Assembly (NCBI GenBank): GCA_023436745.1
Contig: JAEZHZ010000108.1
Location: 1 to 6,989 of the forward strand
From: Pseudomonadota bacterium
Lineage (GTDB): Bacteria > Pseudomonadota > Alphaproteobacteria > Rhizobiales > Devosiaceae
Length of the DNA: 6,989 nt
Direction of reading: 5' to 3'
Shown here in pieces: positions 5,973-6,989 of this stretch. Under the pieces are notes generated by a model. The model had not been told where the DNA came from and ran no database searches. It worked only from the letters and a program-made list of their open reading frames with translations. The first letter of the stretch is position 1; every line of letters starts with the position of its first letter. The position numbers and the translations under genes were made by a program.

Positions 5973-6179
5973 ATGATCACCGGCACCGTAAAATTCTATA
6001 ATTCCACCAAGGGCTTCGGCTTCATCACCCCCGACCAGGGTGGCAAGGACGCCTTCGTCCATGTCTCCGCGGTCGAGCGGGCCGGCCTGACCGGCCTCGG
6101 CGAGGGCCAGAAGCTCAGCTACGACCTCGAGAATGGTCGCGACGGGCGCGAGTCCGCCATCAACCTTCAGGTTGCCTGA
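5973..6179 (+). CDS. CspA-type cold-shock protein
   Basis: This is a 68-residue single cold-shock domain, an OB-fold that binds single-stranded RNA and DNA and acts as an RNA chaperone. RNP1 is KGFGFI (13-18) and RNP2 is in DAFVHVSA (26-33). The start MITGTVKFYNSTKGFGFI and the end NLQVA are typical of alphaproteobacterial members. AGAGAGG (5961-5967), five bases before ATG 5973, is a good ribosome binding site. An in-frame upstream extension exists, but it lacks family similarity. The family has several paralogues per genome, so I give no gene number. A palindrome and three small genes follow on the same strand, so some transcripts may read on into them. Cold induction cannot be concluded from the sequence alone. 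Confidence 0.95.
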   Translation: MITGTVKFYNSTKGFGFITPDQGGKDAFVHVSAVERAGLTGLGEGQKLSYDLENGRDGRESAINLQVA

Positions 6180-6198
6180 ACCGGCATCACTCAATCAC

Positions 6199-6222
6199 GG
6201 GGTTCGGCCATGGCCGAACCCC
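6199..6222 (+). terminator. Perfect 24-base palindrome after the cold-shock gene, possible terminator or attenuator
   Basis: Arms GGGGTTCGGC (6199-6208) and GCCGAACCCC (6213-6222) are perfectly complementary around CATG, giving a ten-pair GC-rich stem with a four-base loop. It begins 20 bases after the cold-shock stop and ends 24 bases before the next start. Neither side has a T-run (the plus side continues AACCGACAAAA), so it is not a classical intrinsic terminator. It may be a partial terminator, an RNA-stabilising hairpin that raises cold-shock protein output over the downstream genes, or an operator. Confidence 0.5.
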
Positions 6223-6245
6223 AACCGACAAAAGGAAAGCCGACA

Positions 6246-6503
6246 ATGCGTCATATCTATGCAGTAGGTCAGATGGTGGAGCTCTCGGGACCCACGAACC
6301 GCCCAGCGGGAGCCTGCCGCATCGTGGCGTGCATGCCCCATGACCGGGGACCGCTCCAGTATCGCGTGCAGTGGCACGGCGATCCGGTGCAGCGCGTTGT
6401 CAGCGAATCCGACCTGCGCCGCTCCAGCGCCAGCAACACCCCGCAGCAGCAAGAGGAAGCGGCAGAGTCCGCATTCCGGCCTCTGCGCGTCGTGCGCAGG
6501 TGA
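6246..6503 (+). CDS. Conserved-looking small protein, possible small beta-barrel (SH3-like) fold, function unknown
   Basis: This is an 85-residue soluble protein starting MRHIYAVGQMVELSG. The first 58 residues read as short beta strands: VGQMVEL (7-13), GACRIVACMP (22-31), GPLQYRVQWHG (35-45) and RVVSESDL (50-57). The pattern of a glycine-led strand, then xxYRV, then RVVxExxL recalls small SH3/KOW-like barrels. I believe similar short proteins are common in Hyphomicrobiales, but I cannot name a family. The tail (58-85) is polar with a QQQEEAAE stretch. AAAGGAAAG lies about six bases before ATG 6246, so this start is preferred over the in-frame ATG 6210, which sits inside the palindrome. Its stop overlaps the GTG start of the next gene, indicating co-translation. 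Confidence 0.8.
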   Translation: MRHIYAVGQMVELSGPTNRPAGACRIVACMPHDRGPLQYRVQWHGDPVQRVVSESDLRRSSASNTPQQQEEAAESAFRPLRVVRR

Positions 6504-6748
6504 CCGCGCGCTTCGACTACGACCAATCCGCGGAGCTCTATGCCGGCTCCACAGCCCATCGCGGCCGCGGGCCGCGCTACTTGCGCTTTCCGTCCGCCGC
6601 AGAGGCGGTCCGGTATGCTGTCGAGGAGCTTCCGCGCCCACAACTCCGCTATTCATCCGTCGAGATCGGCGATGAGCGCTTCGAAGGCGATGCCATCATG
6701 CAGCTCTACCTCTCAACGGACTACCCGCTCGCCCGCGCGAGCCACTAG
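6500..6748 (+). CDS. Small protein of unknown function, first of two tandem paralogues
   Basis: This is an 82-residue soluble protein starting at GTG 6500, which overlaps the previous gene's TGA by four bases (GTGA), a sign of translational coupling. I do not recognise a named family. The body reads SAELYAGS (9-16), a variable stretch, then RFPSAAEAVRYAVEE (about 27-41), SSVEIGDERFEG (about 51-62) and IMQLYLSTDYPL. This suggests a short strand, a helix, a beta hairpin and a final helix. The product of the next gene aligns with it from RF onward without a gap at about one third identity. There is no signal peptide, membrane segment or catalytic motif. An upstream in-frame ATG (6371) would add an arginine-rich segment that merely overlaps the previous gene, so it was not used. 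Confidence 0.75.
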   Translation: MTARFDYDQSAELYAGSTAHRGRGPRYLRFPSAAEAVRYAVEELPRPQLRYSSVEIGDERFEGDAIMQLYLSTDYPLARASH

Positions 6749-6765
6749 AAAAGACTTAAGACAGA

Positions 6766-6989
6766 ATGACTCCGAATCTGAATACCGCGTCCGAGCTCTA
6801 TCTCGGCCGCGACCGGCAGACCGCGCTTGAGCTCGGTCCCCGCCGGTTCCGCACTGCAACCGGTGCCATCCGCTTCGCCATGGAAAATGCTGCACCCGTC
6901 AGCCGCCGCGGCGCCTTCGTCCAGATCGGCAACCGCCGGCTCGAAGAAAAGCAGATCGCCCGCATCTACCGGGACATGGACACCGCAAT
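6766..6989 (+). CDS. Small protein of unknown function, second tandem paralogue (partial at right edge)
   Basis: The frame opens at ATG 6766, 17 bases after the previous stop, and stays open for 74 codons to the window edge; the stop lies outside. The product contains SELYLGRD (9-16), RRFRTATGAIRFAMEN (about 26-41), AFVQIGNRRLEEKQIARIYRDMD (50-72). It matches the preceding protein in the ELY motif, the A-(V/I)-R-(Y/F)-A-(V/M)-E helix, the V-x-IG-xx-R-(F/L)-E hairpin and the final I-xx-(L/I)-Y-xxx-D. By length comparison only a few residues are probably missing. The ribosome binding site is weak (AAGACAG). The pair most likely arose by tandem duplication. The function is unknown. Confidence 0.75.
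   Translation, partial: MTPNLNTASELYLGRDRQTALELGPRRFRTATGAIRFAMENAAPVSRRGAFVQIGNRRLEEKQIARIYRDMDTA

Noticed and set aside
1..6989. tRNA, rRNA, CRISPR array, insertion sequence, prophage or integration site.
   Set aside because: No cloverleaf, no regularly spaced repeats, no transposase or integrase motifs and no paired terminal repeats were seen; gene order and composition look like ordinary core chromosome.

Overview
The window is GC-rich chromosomal DNA from an alphaproteobacterium, probably of the order Hyphomicrobiales (Rhizobiales). The evidence is the minus-strand gene order SUV3-like helicase, S4-domain RNA-binding protein, 7Fe ferredoxin FdxA, CarD/CdnL regulator. From memory this order is typical of that group; no database was searched.

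Left part (1-4564, minus strand). Transcription runs from the helicase (4564-1592) into a small S4/Hsp15-like gene (1588-1289) that starts at TTG three bases after the helicase stop. Next comes fdxA (1123-785), with a possible promoter of its own. fdxA is followed by two stem-loops with T-runs, then by carD (from 472), which runs off the left edge. The helicase and S4 protein point to RNA metabolism or ribosome quality control, FdxA to electron transfer, and CarD to stabilisation of RNA polymerase open complexes at housekeeping promoters.

Middle part (4565-5972). This is mostly non-coding. A 469-base divergent spacer holds three inverted repeats and a run of GGAAC repeats. It leads to one small plus-strand NTF2/SnoaL-like gene (5034-5360). 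A second gene-poor stretch of 612 bases follows and contains the leader of a cold-shock gene. A 13-base exact repeat (CGTTGACCGTACC) occurs once before the NTF2-like gene and once in the region before the cold-shock gene.

Right part (5973-6989, plus strand). A CspA-type cold-shock protein gene is followed by a perfect 24-base palindrome and three tightly packed small genes: an 85-residue protein with a possible small beta-barrel fold, and two tandem genes (the second cut by the window edge) whose products resemble each other. I cannot assign a function to these three small proteins. The cold-shock gene plus small-protein cluster is the least explained part of the window. No mobile element, CRISPR array, tRNA or rRNA was seen.
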